DNA of 64,000 nucleotides. It comes from Salarchaeum sp. JOR-1. Lineage in GTDB: Archaea; Halobacteriota; Halobacteria; Halobacteriales; Halobacteriaceae. The DNA lies in the NCBI RefSeq assembly GCF_007833275.1, contig NZ_CP042241.1:2046001-2110000 (forward strand). Direction: 5' to 3'. Below, piece after piece: positions 34,134 to 41,214 of the stretch. Each line of letters begins with the position of its first letter. The stretch's first letter is position 1. The position numbers and the translations under genes are program-made. The notes beneath the pieces were generated by a model that saw nothing but the letters and a program-made list of their open reading frames with translations, had not been told where the DNA came from and made no database searches.

Positions 34134-34616
34134 ATGACCGAGTACGAGCTCGACGATACGGATCGAGAGATAATCTACGCGCTCCAGGAGGACGCTCGGA
34201 ACCTCTCGTCAGCCGAGATCGCCGACCGTACTGACGCGTCGTCGAGCACGGTGCGAAAGCGCATCCAGCGACTCGAATCGGAGGGCGTGATCAAGGGGTA
34301 CAGCGCGAACGTTGATTACCAGAAGTCGGGGTATCCGCTCCGGATGCTCCTGTTCTGTACGGCGCCGATTCCGAAGCGCGGCGAGCGCATCCAGGACATC
34401 CTCGATATCCCGGGCGTCGTGTCGGTGCAGGAGTTGGTCACGGGCGAGGAGAACCTGCTCGTGACGGTCGTCGGCGAGACCGACGAGGACATCACGACGG
34501 TGGCGAACGCGCTCCTCGACATGGATTTGACCGTCTCGGACGAGGTTCTCGTGCGCAGTCACGGGACGACGCCGTTCGACGACCTCGCCCGGGAGCGCAC
34601 ACCGAGCGGCGAGTAA
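34134..34616 (+). CDS. Lrp/AsnC family transcriptional regulator
   Basis: A 160-residue regulator. N-terminal AsnC-type helix-turn-helix (about residues 4-55; recognition region DASSSTVRKRIQRLESEGVI) and C-terminal RAM ligand/oligomerisation domain (about residues 68-145). Such proteins bind 13-15-bp palindromes as dimers or octamers. It lies between the carbonic anhydrase gene and dabBA, and two palindromes of suitable size occur just downstream in front of dabB, so I infer it controls that operon. Effector not deducible. Confidence 0.92.
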   Translation: MTEYELDDTDREIIYALQEDARNLSSAEIADRTDASSSTVRKRIQRLESEGVIKGYSANVDYQKSGYPLRMLLFCTAPIPKRGERIQDILDIPGVVSVQELVTGEENLLVTVVGETDEDITTVANALLDMDLTVSDEVLVRSHGTTPFDDLARERTPSGE

Positions 34617-34634
34617 CCCCGATCCCTCATTATA

Positions 34635-34647
34635 GAACATTCTGTTC
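34635..34647. promoter_or_regulatory. Palindrome upstream of dabB: candidate operator
   Basis: GAACATTCTGTTC, perfect 5-bp arms around TTC. The same half-sites recur as GAACA at 34665-34669 and TGTTC at 34703-34707, which flank the TATA box. The size and layout fit an Lrp-family binding site; the adjacent Lrp gene is the obvious candidate. Confidence 0.5.
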
Positions 34648-34670
34648 CCGGGCGCGGCCTTGGTGAACAA

Positions 34671-34685
34671 TTTGGTCGTACCAAA
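34671..34685. promoter_or_regulatory. Second palindrome touching the dabB TATA box
   Basis: TTTGGTCGTACCAAA, perfect 6-bp arms around CGT, ending 3 bp before the TATA box and so covering the BRE position. A protein bound here would block or steer TFB/TBP. Its sequence differs from the GAACA/TGTTC element, so a second regulator is possible. Confidence 0.5.
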
Positions 34686-34688
34686 GAC

Positions 34689-34694
34689 TATAAT
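34689..34694 (+). promoter_or_regulatory. TATA box of the dabBA operon
   Basis: TATAAT; predicted transcription start near 34718, about 75 nt before the dabB ATG. Unlike most genes here, a real 5' leader is therefore expected. Confidence 0.55.
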
Positions 34695-34723
34695 AACCAG
34701 ACTGTTCGTATAGTTGGGTAGGT

Positions 34724-34773
34724 CGGGCCAGTTCGGTCACGCATCGTCCCGGTCGGACGGGACGGCTGGCCCG
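34724..34773 (+). promoter_or_regulatory. Predicted nested hairpin in the dabB 5' leader
   Basis: Outer stem: CGGGCCAG (34724-34731) with CTGGCCCG (34766-34773), 8 bp. Inner stem: CGTCCCG (34745-34751) with CGGGACG (34758-34764), 7 bp. A small TCGAG/CTCGA hairpin follows at 34778-34789, directly before the ATG. This could be a regulatory RNA structure or only a GC-rich coincidence. Confidence 0.4.
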
Positions 34774-34792
34774 TCAGTCGAGACCTCGAACG

Positions 34793-36277
34793 ATGACTGG
34801 ACACGCACACGCGAACGACTCGGTACAACCCTCGGAGACGACGCCGTCCGCTTCGGGGGTGGCGCGAGCGACGACGGCCGCGGTCTGGGCGCTGTTCGCG
34901 CTCAGCATCGCGACGACAGCCGTTTCGATCGCGAGCGGATCCGCGTGGCGAGTACCGGGATACGTCGTCGTGGACGGCCTGACCGCGGTCGTCTGGACCG
35001 CCGTCACCTTCTTCAGCGCCATCGTTCACTCCTACTCCCGGCGGTACATGGCCGGGGACGCCGCCATCGACCGGTTCTTCGCGCTAACGTTCGGATTCAC
35101 GCTCGCGGTGATGGTCGTCGCCGCCGCTGACCACGTCGCGCTGTTCGCCGCGGCGTGGCTGGCGATGGGGCTGACGATGGCCGAACTCATCGGCCACGCC
35201 CGCGAGTGGACGCAGGCGCAGGCCGCCGAGACGCTCACGCGGCGCTACTTCCTCGCGAGCGGCGTCGCGCTCACCGGCGCGCTCGCGCTCCTCGCGTGGG
35301 CGACCGGAACGACCACGGTTTCCGTCATCCTCGCAGAAACCGGCGGCCTCTCCCCCGAAGTCACCTGGCTCGCGATCGGCGGGCTCTTCCTCGCGGCGAT
35401 GATTCAGTCCGCGCTGTTCCCCTTCCACGACTGGCTGCTGTCGTCGATGACCGCGCCGACGCCCGCCTCCGCCCTGATGCACGCCGGGTTCGTCAACGCC
35501 GGCGGCATCCTGCTCACGCGCTTCGCGCCCGTGTTCGCGGACATCCCTGCGGCGCTGGCGGTGCTCGTCGTCGTCGGCGCCGCGAGCGCCCTCGTCGGGC
35601 AGGCGCTCCTGCTCGTCCGCCCGGACGTGAAGCGCCGGCTCGGCGGCTCCACCGTCGCCCAGATGGGGTTCATGATACTCCAGTGCGGCCTCGGGTTCTT
35701 CGCCGCCGCCGTCACCCACCTCATCCTCCACGGCTTCTACAAGGCCTACCTGTTCCTCTCCGCCGGCAGCGCCGTCGAACAGACCGCGCCCGCGGAGAAC
35801 GCCCAGACAGGTAGGGCGCTGCCGTCGCTCGCCGTCGGCCTCGGGGCCGCCGCGGTCGGCGCCGCGGTGTTCGTCGCGCTCACCGGGAAGGGCGCGGAAC
35901 CGAACTCCGGCCTCGTCCTCGCCGGCCTCGTCGCCCTGACGACCCTGCACGCGGCCCGCGACGCCGTGGAGCGCGCGAACCTCTCCCCGGGCGCAGCGCT
36001 CGTCGCCCTCCCCGTCATCGTCGTCGTCCCCGTCGCCGTCTACGGCGTCCTGTTCAACGCCATCGCTATCGCGCTCGCGGACGCGCCGATGACACACGCG
36101 CCGACCGACCTCTCGGCCGTGCACGCCGCCGTCGCCGCCGCCTTCCTCCTCGCGTATCTCGCAGTCGAACGCGGCTGGCACGAATCCAGCAAGCGGCTCT
36201 ACGTCGCCCTCCTGAACCTCTCGCAGCCGGCTCCCGAAACCGAACTCACCACCGCGGAGGACTACAATGACGCGTGA
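34793..36277 (+). CDS. dabB: DAB inorganic-carbon complex, membrane subunit DabB (proton-conducting, NuoL-like)
   Basis: A 494-residue polytopic membrane protein of the NuoL/MrpA antiporter superfamily with about 13 hydrophobic segments. The ion-channel signature reads FPFHDWLLSSMTAPTPASAL, followed by MHAGFVNAGG. It is shorter than NuoL and, unlike Mrp subunits, is followed directly by a DUF2309 gene with 11 bp overlap, the diagnostic dabB-dabA arrangement. Established knowledge: DabB supplies cation flux that drives DabA. Start at ATG 34793 gives a polar 25-residue N-terminus before the first helix. Confidence 0.88.
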   Translation: MTGHAHANDSVQPSETTPSASGVARATTAAVWALFALSIATTAVSIASGSAWRVPGYVVVDGLTAVVWTAVTFFSAIVHSYSRRYMAGDAAIDRFFALTFGFTLAVMVVAAADHVALFAAAWLAMGLTMAELIGHAREWTQAQAAETLTRRYFLASGVALTGALALLAWATGTTTVSVILAETGGLSPEVTWLAIGGLFLAAMIQSALFPFHDWLLSSMTAPTPASALMHAGFVNAGGILLTRFAPVFADIPAALAVLVVVGAASALVGQALLLVRPDVKRRLGGSTVAQMGFMILQCGLGFFAAAVTHLILHGFYKAYLFLSAGSAVEQTAPAENAQTGRALPSLAVGLGAAAVGAAVFVALTGKGAEPNSGLVLAGLVALTTLHAARDAVERANLSPGAALVALPVIVVVPVAVYGVLFNAIAIALADAPMTHAPTDLSAVHAAVAAAFLLAYLAVERGWHESSKRLYVALLNLSQPAPETELTTAEDYNDA

Positions 36278-38708
36278 AGACCACTACCTCGCGAGCAGCA
36301 TCGAACGCGCGGCGGAGAACGTCGGCGCGGTCTGGCCGCTCCACTCGTTCGTCACCGCGAACCCCCTCTCCGGGTTCGAAGACCGGCCGTTCCACCAGGC
36401 CGTCGCGGAGGCCGAGCGGCTGTTCGGCGGCCGCGGCTACCCCTCGCCCGACGTCTTCCGGCGGGCCTGGGAGACCGGGCGGATCGATCCGGAGGCGCTG
36501 TCGAGCGTGCTGGACGACCACGGAATCGACGGCGGCCCGGAAACAGTGCTCGACGAGCTGGACGCGGGCGCGGCGGACGCGTCGAGCGAGACGGACTCCG
36601 TCTCCCGCGCCGAGACGGACGCCGAAGAAGCGGTCGACCGCGTGCTCTCGAAGTGGCTGACCGCCTTTCTCGACCAGGGGCAGGCGAAGTGGTCGATGCC
36701 GAACCGGGACGCGGGGTTCTACGCCGCGTGGCGCGAGATGGCGCCCCACGACTCCGAGATACCGGACTGCGAGAGCCCGTCCGACCTCCCGGAGTCGCCG
36801 ATAGCGGCACTGGAGAGCGTGCTGTCCGCGCACCCGCAGGGCGAGTGGGAGACGATATTCGAGCACCAGCTCGCCGCGCTCCCCGGCTGGACGGGCTTCA
36901 TCAAGCAGCGCGCGAGCGACGACGACGCGCCCTGGCAGTCCAGCCACCCGATCTCGCTGACCGAGTACCTCGCGGTTCGCCTCCTGGTGGCGGAGCGCCT
37001 CGACGCCCCGCTCCTCCCGGACGACCACGCGGAGGCCGGCGCGAGCGAGGATGTCCCGCTGTCCGAACTCTGGCTGACCGCCTGGGAGCGGAGTCACCGC
37101 GAGCGCCTGCTCGACGCGGTGTCCGACGCCGACGCCGAACCCGAGGACGGCGAGCGCGGTGACGACGCCGGTCGGCCGGACGCGCAGTTCGTGTTCTGCA
37201 TCGACACGCGCTCCGAAGTCATCCGGCGGCACGTCGAATCCGTGGGCGAGTACGAGACGTACGGCTACGCCGGATTCTTCGGGATTCCGATGCGGTATCA
37301 GGGGTACGACGCGGACGCGGCCGGGGACGCCTGCCCGCCTATCGTGGACGCCCAGCACCGCATCACCGAGCGCCCCGGCCAAGACACCGGGGAGGCGCGG
37401 GAGCGCTACGACCGCCGGCAGGGCCTCCTCGACGCGGGCCGGAACGTCCTCAAAGCCCTGAAGTCGAACGCGGCGACGGCGTTCAGTTTCGTGGAGAACG
37501 CCGGCCCGTGGTACGGCGCGGCGCTCGCCGCGCGGACGCTCTTCCCGGCCCGCGTCTACGACGCGCTCCACGACGCCGACTACGCGCCCGCCGAACGCGA
37601 GTTCTGCGAGCCCTCCATCGACTACAACCCGGACGCGGTGCACGCGCTCCGCGAAGGCCTGTCGTTCGAGGAGAAGGTCGAGTACGCCGAGAACGCGTTC
37701 GCGCTGATGGGCTGGGAGGAGTTCGCTCGCCTCGTCGTGTTCACGGGACACGCGAGTCAGACGACGAACAACCCGTTCGGTTCGAGCCTCGACTGCGGCG
37801 CGTGCGGCGGGAACGCCGGCGGCCCGAACGCCCGCGTGCTCGCCGCCGTCTGCAACGACGACGACGTCAGGGCGGAGCTGCGCGAGCGCGGGTTCGACAT
37901 CCCGGTGGACACCGTCTTCCTCGCCGCGGAACACGACACCACCACCGACGACATCACGCTCTTCGACGGGCGCGTGCCCGAGACGCACGCGGACGACCTC
38001 GAACGGGTGCGGAGCGACCTCGCGGACGCCCGGGAGCGCGCGGCCGCGGAACGGACGGACGCGATGACCGGCGACGCCGAAGACAGCGTCCGGGAGACTG
38101 AGCGCCGGGCCGCGGACTGGGCAGAGACCCGGCCCGAGTGGGGGCTGGCCGGGAACGCCTCGTTCGTCGTCGGCCCGCGCGACCTCACCGCGGACGCCGA
38201 CCTCGACGGCCGCACGTTCCTCCACTCCTACGACTGGCGGACGGACGCGGACGGCGACGCCCTGGAGGCCATCCTCACCGGCCCGCTCGTCGTCACGCAG
38301 TGGATAAACAACCAGTACTACTTCGCCACCGTGGACAACGCGGTGTACGGGAGCGGGTCGAAGGCGACCCAGAACCCCGTCGGGAACGTCGGCGTGTTCC
38401 AGGGGAACGGCGGCGACCTCATGACCGGCCTCCCCCTCCAGTCGCTGTACGCCGACGCCGACACCCCCTACCATCAGCCGCTCCGCCTCACCGCCGTCGT
38501 TCACGCGCCCGTCGACCGCGTCACCGACCTCCTCCGCGACCACGACGAACTCACCCGGCTCCTCGACAACGGCTGGATACACCTCACCGTCCTCGACCCC
38601 GAACAGGAGAACGCGCCACTCCACTACCAGGGCGACCTCGAATGGAACGCCCCGGACGAGGTCGCGGCCGCCCCGCCCCGGCAGACGGTGGCCGCCGACG
38701 CGGACTGA
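36267..38708 (+). CDS. dabA: DAB inorganic-carbon complex, zinc subunit DabA (DUF2309/UPF0753)
   Basis: An 813-residue cytoplasmic protein of the DUF2309 family. The four zinc/active-site residues known from bacterial DabA align by motif and spacing: Cys311 and Asp313 in FCIDTRSE, His495 in FTGHASQTTNNPF and Cys510 in SLDCGACGG. The bacterial protein couples vectorial CO2 hydration to the DabB ion flux, raising cytoplasmic bicarbonate. All elements are intact, so activity is expected. The N-terminal motif WPLHSFVTANPLSGFEDRPF is also conserved-looking. Extra acidic insertions (for example around residues 97-115 and 285-306) are halophilic additions. Confidence 0.92.
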   Translation: MTREDHYLASSIERAAENVGAVWPLHSFVTANPLSGFEDRPFHQAVAEAERLFGGRGYPSPDVFRRAWETGRIDPEALSSVLDDHGIDGGPETVLDELDAGAADASSETDSVSRAETDAEEAVDRVLSKWLTAFLDQGQAKWSMPNRDAGFYAAWREMAPHDSEIPDCESPSDLPESPIAALESVLSAHPQGEWETIFEHQLAALPGWTGFIKQRASDDDAPWQSSHPISLTEYLAVRLLVAERLDAPLLPDDHAEAGASEDVPLSELWLTAWERSHRERLLDAVSDADAEPEDGERGDDAGRPDAQFVFCIDTRSEVIRRHVESVGEYETYGYAGFFGIPMRYQGYDADAAGDACPPIVDAQHRITERPGQDTGEARERYDRRQGLLDAGRNVLKALKSNAATAFSFVENAGPWYGAALAARTLFPARVYDALHDADYAPAEREFCEPSIDYNPDAVHALREGLSFEEKVEYAENAFALMGWEEFARLVVFTGHASQTTNNPFGSSLDCGACGGNAGGPNARVLAAVCNDDDVRAELRERGFDIPVDTVFLAAEHDTTTDDITLFDGRVPETHADDLERVRSDLADARERAAAERTDAMTGDAEDSVRETERRAADWAETRPEWGLAGNASFVVGPRDLTADADLDGRTFLHSYDWRTDADGDALEAILTGPLVVTQWINNQYYFATVDNAVYGSGSKATQNPVGNVGVFQGNGGDLMTGLPLQSLYADADTPYHQPLRLTAVVHAPVDRVTDLLRDHDELTRLLDNGWIHLTVLDPEQENAPLHYQGDLEWNAPDEVAAAPPRQTVAADAD

Positions 38709-38723
38709 AAAAGGAAACGCGGT

Positions 38724-38746
38724 TAGAGGGAATTGACAGCCCTCTA
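38724..38746. terminator. Hairpin between convergent dabA and chorismate mutase genes
   Basis: TAGAGGG (38724-38730) and CCCTCTA (38740-38746) form a 7-bp stem with a 9-nt loop. The right arm includes the chorismate mutase stop codon. Probably a shared transcription end. Confidence 0.4.
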
Positions 38747-39079
38747 CCGCTGTTCGCGCTGTTCTATCTTGTTCAGTTCGATGAGCAACCGGAAGATGGC
38801 TTTCACCATGTTCTCGTCCACGTCGTACGTGTCGGCGTAGCGGCCGGCGCGCTCCATCACGGCGTCTTCCTGTTCCTCGTCGGTGGTGGCGAGGCCCTGT
38901 TCTTCCTTGACTCGGGCGACGCTGTCCGCGACGTAGGTGCGGCGCGCGATGAGTTCGACGAGGTCGTGGTCGATCCCCTCGATTTCCTCGCGGAGTTCGT
39001 CGAGGGTCATGTCGTCAGCACGCGGCCGCCGGTCGTTCGAGTCGTCGTCAGTAGCGTCGTTCCGGGTCTCTCGTTCCAT
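38744..39079 (-). CDS. Chorismate mutase (AroQ class)
   Basis: All-helical enzyme converting chorismate to prephenate for Phe/Tyr synthesis. Features: LDELREEIEGIDHDLVELIA, RRTYVADSVARVKEEQGL and the C-terminal helix VKAIFRLLIELNKIEQ, which carry the AroQ active-site Arg/Lys/Glu set. Two starts compete: ATG 39079 (111 residues), preceded by a GAGGT Shine-Dalgarno-like sequence, and ATG 39010 (88 residues), which overlaps the shikimate kinase stop as ATGA and begins directly at the domain. The extra 23 residues are acidic and disordered. Forms a shikimate-pathway pair with aroK. Confidence 0.88.
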   Translation of the reverse strand: MERETRNDATDDDSNDRRPRADDMTLDELREEIEGIDHDLVELIARRTYVADSVARVKEEQGLATTDEEQEDAVMERAGRYADTYDVDENMVKAIFRLLIELNKIEQREQR

Positions 39080-39870
39080 AGTTCTCGTACCTCTTTGAGT
39101 GCGTCTTCGGTGCCGACGGCGACGTGGCTGGGGCCGGTGCCGGAGAGGCCGACGCCGTCGGCGAGCGGCAGGGCGTCGACGGCGGGGCCGGTGGGTTGGT
39201 CGAGCGCGGCGCAGAACGCGAAGCCGTTGACGGTCATCGCGGTCTCGTACCGTCCGGCGAGCGCGAGTTCCCCGACGAGTTCGGCGACCGGCGCGATGCG
39301 CGCGCAGCGGTCGGCGTCGGCGTCCGCGCTGTACGCGCGCTCCGGCGGCGTCCAGACGAGCACGTCCCAGTCCACCTCGTCGCGGGCGAGGAGGGCGTCG
39401 CGGTCGTTGTTCGTGACGGTGAGGCCGCCGAGCATGCTCGCGCTCGCGTCGTCGAACGCGCCCGTCACCGTCACACCCGTCTCGCGGGCCGCCCGCACGC
39501 CGAGCAGCGCGGCGTCCTCCAGCGTCACGTCGTCGGCGACGCCGAGCGCGGAGAGCGTCGCGAGCACGGTGGCGTTCGCGGCGGCGCTCGAACTCTTCAG
39601 CCCCGACGCCATCGGGATCTCGCTCTCGGTCTCCACGACGCCGCCCAGCGCGGGGTCGCCGTACTCCTCGCACGCGAGTTCGACGCAGCGCTCTATCAGG
39701 GCCGTGTCGGCGTCCGCGTCCTCCGCGACCGTCCCCGTCACGGACTCCGCGTCGGGGTCGAGCGAGACCGCGGCGGTGACGGTGCGGTCGATGGCGAACG
39801 CGGACCCGCGGCCGGTGGCGAGCGCGTTGAGTACGGTGCCCGCGGCGGGCGCTTCGGCGCGGCCGTCCAT
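39007..39870 (-). CDS. aroK: Shikimate kinase, archaeal GHMP type
   Basis: A 287-residue GHMP-superfamily kinase phosphorylating shikimate, unrelated to bacterial AroK. The phosphate-binding loop is IPMASGLKSSSAAANAT at about residues 85-101; the start is APAAGTVLNALATGRG; a C-terminal LSGTGPSHVAVG glycine motif closes the ATP site. The pairing with chorismate mutase supports the pathway assignment. Length typical for archaeal members. Confidence 0.92.
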   Translation of the reverse strand: MDGRAEAPAAGTVLNALATGRGSAFAIDRTVTAAVSLDPDAESVTGTVAEDADADTALIERCVELACEEYGDPALGGVVETESEIPMASGLKSSSAAANATVLATLSALGVADDVTLEDAALLGVRAARETGVTVTGAFDDASASMLGGLTVTNNDRDALLARDEVDWDVLVWTPPERAYSADADADRCARIAPVAELVGELALAGRYETAMTVNGFAFCAALDQPTGPAVDALPLADGVGLSGTGPSHVAVGTEDALKEVRELWNERPGTTLLTTTRTTGGRVLTT

Positions 39871-39969
39871 ACCGGAGAGTGGGCGAGTCGACGCTTCAAG
39901 GTGGCGGTGGCGTCAAACCCTCGACCCGCGACCCGCGGGCCTTTTCCCCGCGCGGCGTCGAGAACGCGT

Positions 39970-40389
39970 ATGAGCGGACGCAGCGACGTGGAGCCGGACA
40001 CGCTGGACGTGGAACTCGCGGAGGACGGCGTCGCCGTGGAGTACGCGGACGGCCGCCGCACGTTCTACCACGGCGTCCCGGAGAAAGTCGAGGGAACGCT
40101 GCGCGCGCAGCCCGGGCGGGACGTGCACGTGCTCGTCACCGACCCGGACGGGACGGAGGGCGCGCTGACGTACGTGAACGACCGGATGACGAGCGACGAG
40201 ATACTCGCGGACACCGGCGTGGGGCGCGTCCTCCTCGACGCCGACGGGGAGAAGACGGTGTTCCCGGGCGTGACGGTGCGCCGGGACGGGTACGCCATCG
40301 AGGTCGAGGCCGACCCCGAGGCGGCGGGCGGTCGCGTGTTCGTCTTCGAGGAGGACGAGCTGAGCGAGTACAGCTACGAGTTCGCCTGA
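39970..40389 (+). CDS. DUF5796 family protein
   Basis: A 139-residue haloarchaeal protein of unknown function, beta-rich in appearance and strongly acidic. Family-like segments: DGRRTFYHGVPEKVEGTL, VLVTDPDGTEGALTYVNDR and VFVFEEDELSEYSYEF at the C-terminus. No catalytic motif seen. ATG at 39970 chosen where homology-like sequence starts; a pyrimidine-rich patch lies about 25 nt upstream. Confidence 0.82.
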   Translation: MSGRSDVEPDTLDVELAEDGVAVEYADGRRTFYHGVPEKVEGTLRAQPGRDVHVLVTDPDGTEGALTYVNDRMTSDEILADTGVGRVLLDADGEKTVFPGVTVRRDGYAIEVEADPEAAGGRVFVFEEDELSEYSYEFA

Positions 40390-40524
40390 CTACTGGAGGT
40401 ACGAGGGGTCTTCGGCGTCGCAGTTCTCCTCGTGTTGTGCGGCGTCCTCGGGGTCGTCGAACATCAGCCCGCACTTCTCGCAGGCGTACCACGTCATGTC
40501 GTCGCGCGTCGTCTCTTCGACCAT
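40390..40524 (-). CDS. Small zinc-finger protein (DUF7128-like)
   Basis: A 44-residue protein with a single C2H2-like finger: YACEKCGLMFDDPEDAAQHE followed by a last Cys (Cys-x2-Cys, then His-x3-Cys). N-terminus MVEETTRDDM and C-terminus DAEDPSYLQ match a very conserved haloarchaeal mini-protein as I recall it. Probably a nucleic acid or protein-interaction module; function unknown. ATG at 40524 chosen over an Arg-rich extension. Its stop directly abuts the end of the DUF5796 gene. Confidence 0.8.
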   Translation of the reverse strand: MVEETTRDDMTWYACEKCGLMFDDPEDAAQHEENCDAEDPSYLQ

Positions 40525-40556
40525 ACTCGTGGTTCCGCCCGCTATCCTCAAAACCG

Positions 40557-41213
40557 TTACCCCGACTCGTGTTCGCAGAGCGCGCGCTCGTACGCCGTCT
40601 CGGGGTCGCTCCACTCCTCGCGGGTCACGTCGGCGACAACGCGTCCGAGCGACATGACGGTGAGGCGGTCGGCGAGGCCGTCGAACCGGTCGAGGTTGTG
40701 CGTGGAGACGAGCACGTACCGGTCGTCGGTCGCGTACGCCTCGATGGTGTCCACGATTGCGTCACGGGTGGCGGGGTCGAGGTCGGCGAGCGGTTCGTCC
40801 AGAACGAGCGTGTCCGGTCGGTCGAGGAGGGAGAGCGCGAGGTCGAGTCGTTTCCGGTAGCCGTCGGAGAGCGCGCTCGCGGAGCGGTCGAGCATCGGTG
40901 TGAGGCCGAGGCGGTCTTCCAGGTCCGCGCGCCACTCCCGGGGTTCGTCGGAGAACCCGGCGAAGACGGCGAGGTTGTCGGCGACGGTGAGGTCGTGGTA
41001 GACGCTCGGCGTCTGGAACGCGTAGTTCACGTCGTCCGGCACCTCGACCGACCCGGACGTGAGCCGGGTGAGGCCGGCGAGGCACCGCAGGAGGGTGGTC
41101 TTCCCGCTGCCGTTCGGCCCGGCGAAGCAGTGGACGCCGGGCGCGAAGTCGAGCGTCACGCCGTCCACGGCGACCACGTCCCCGTAGCGTTTGGTGAGGT
41201 TCTGGGCGCGCAT
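40557..41213 (-). CDS. ABC exporter ATPase
   Basis: A 218-residue ABC ATPase. Walker A GPNGSGKTT near residues 32-40, Q-loop in YAFQTPSVYHDL, a divergent signature ALSDGYRKRLDLAL in place of LSGGQ, and Walker B/D-loop TLVLDEPLADLDP. It follows the ABC-2-type permease with 1 nt between genes. With the upstream lipoprotein it forms a three-gene unit. Substrate unknown. Confidence 0.9.
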   Translation of the reverse strand: MRAQNLTKRYGDVVAVDGVTLDFAPGVHCFAGPNGSGKTTLLRCLAGLTRLTSGSVEVPDDVNYAFQTPSVYHDLTVADNLAVFAGFSDEPREWRADLEDRLGLTPMLDRSASALSDGYRKRLDLALSLLDRPDTLVLDEPLADLDPATRDAIVDTIEAYATDDRYVLVSTHNLDRFDGLADRLTVMSLGRVVADVTREEWSDPETAYERALCEHESG

Positions 41214-41214
41214 T

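Noticed and set aside
36246-38624. Very long open frame antisense to dabA (about 790 codons), with similar ones antisense to the M28 and glycosyltransferase genes
   Set aside because: Arg/Val/His-rich composition and no domain; a GC-rich shadow of real genes on the other strand.
33376-38708. dabB considered as a stray complex I or Mrp subunit
   Set aside because: It is followed with overlap by the DUF2309 gene carrying all DabA metal residues, and no other complex I or Mrp genes lie next to it.
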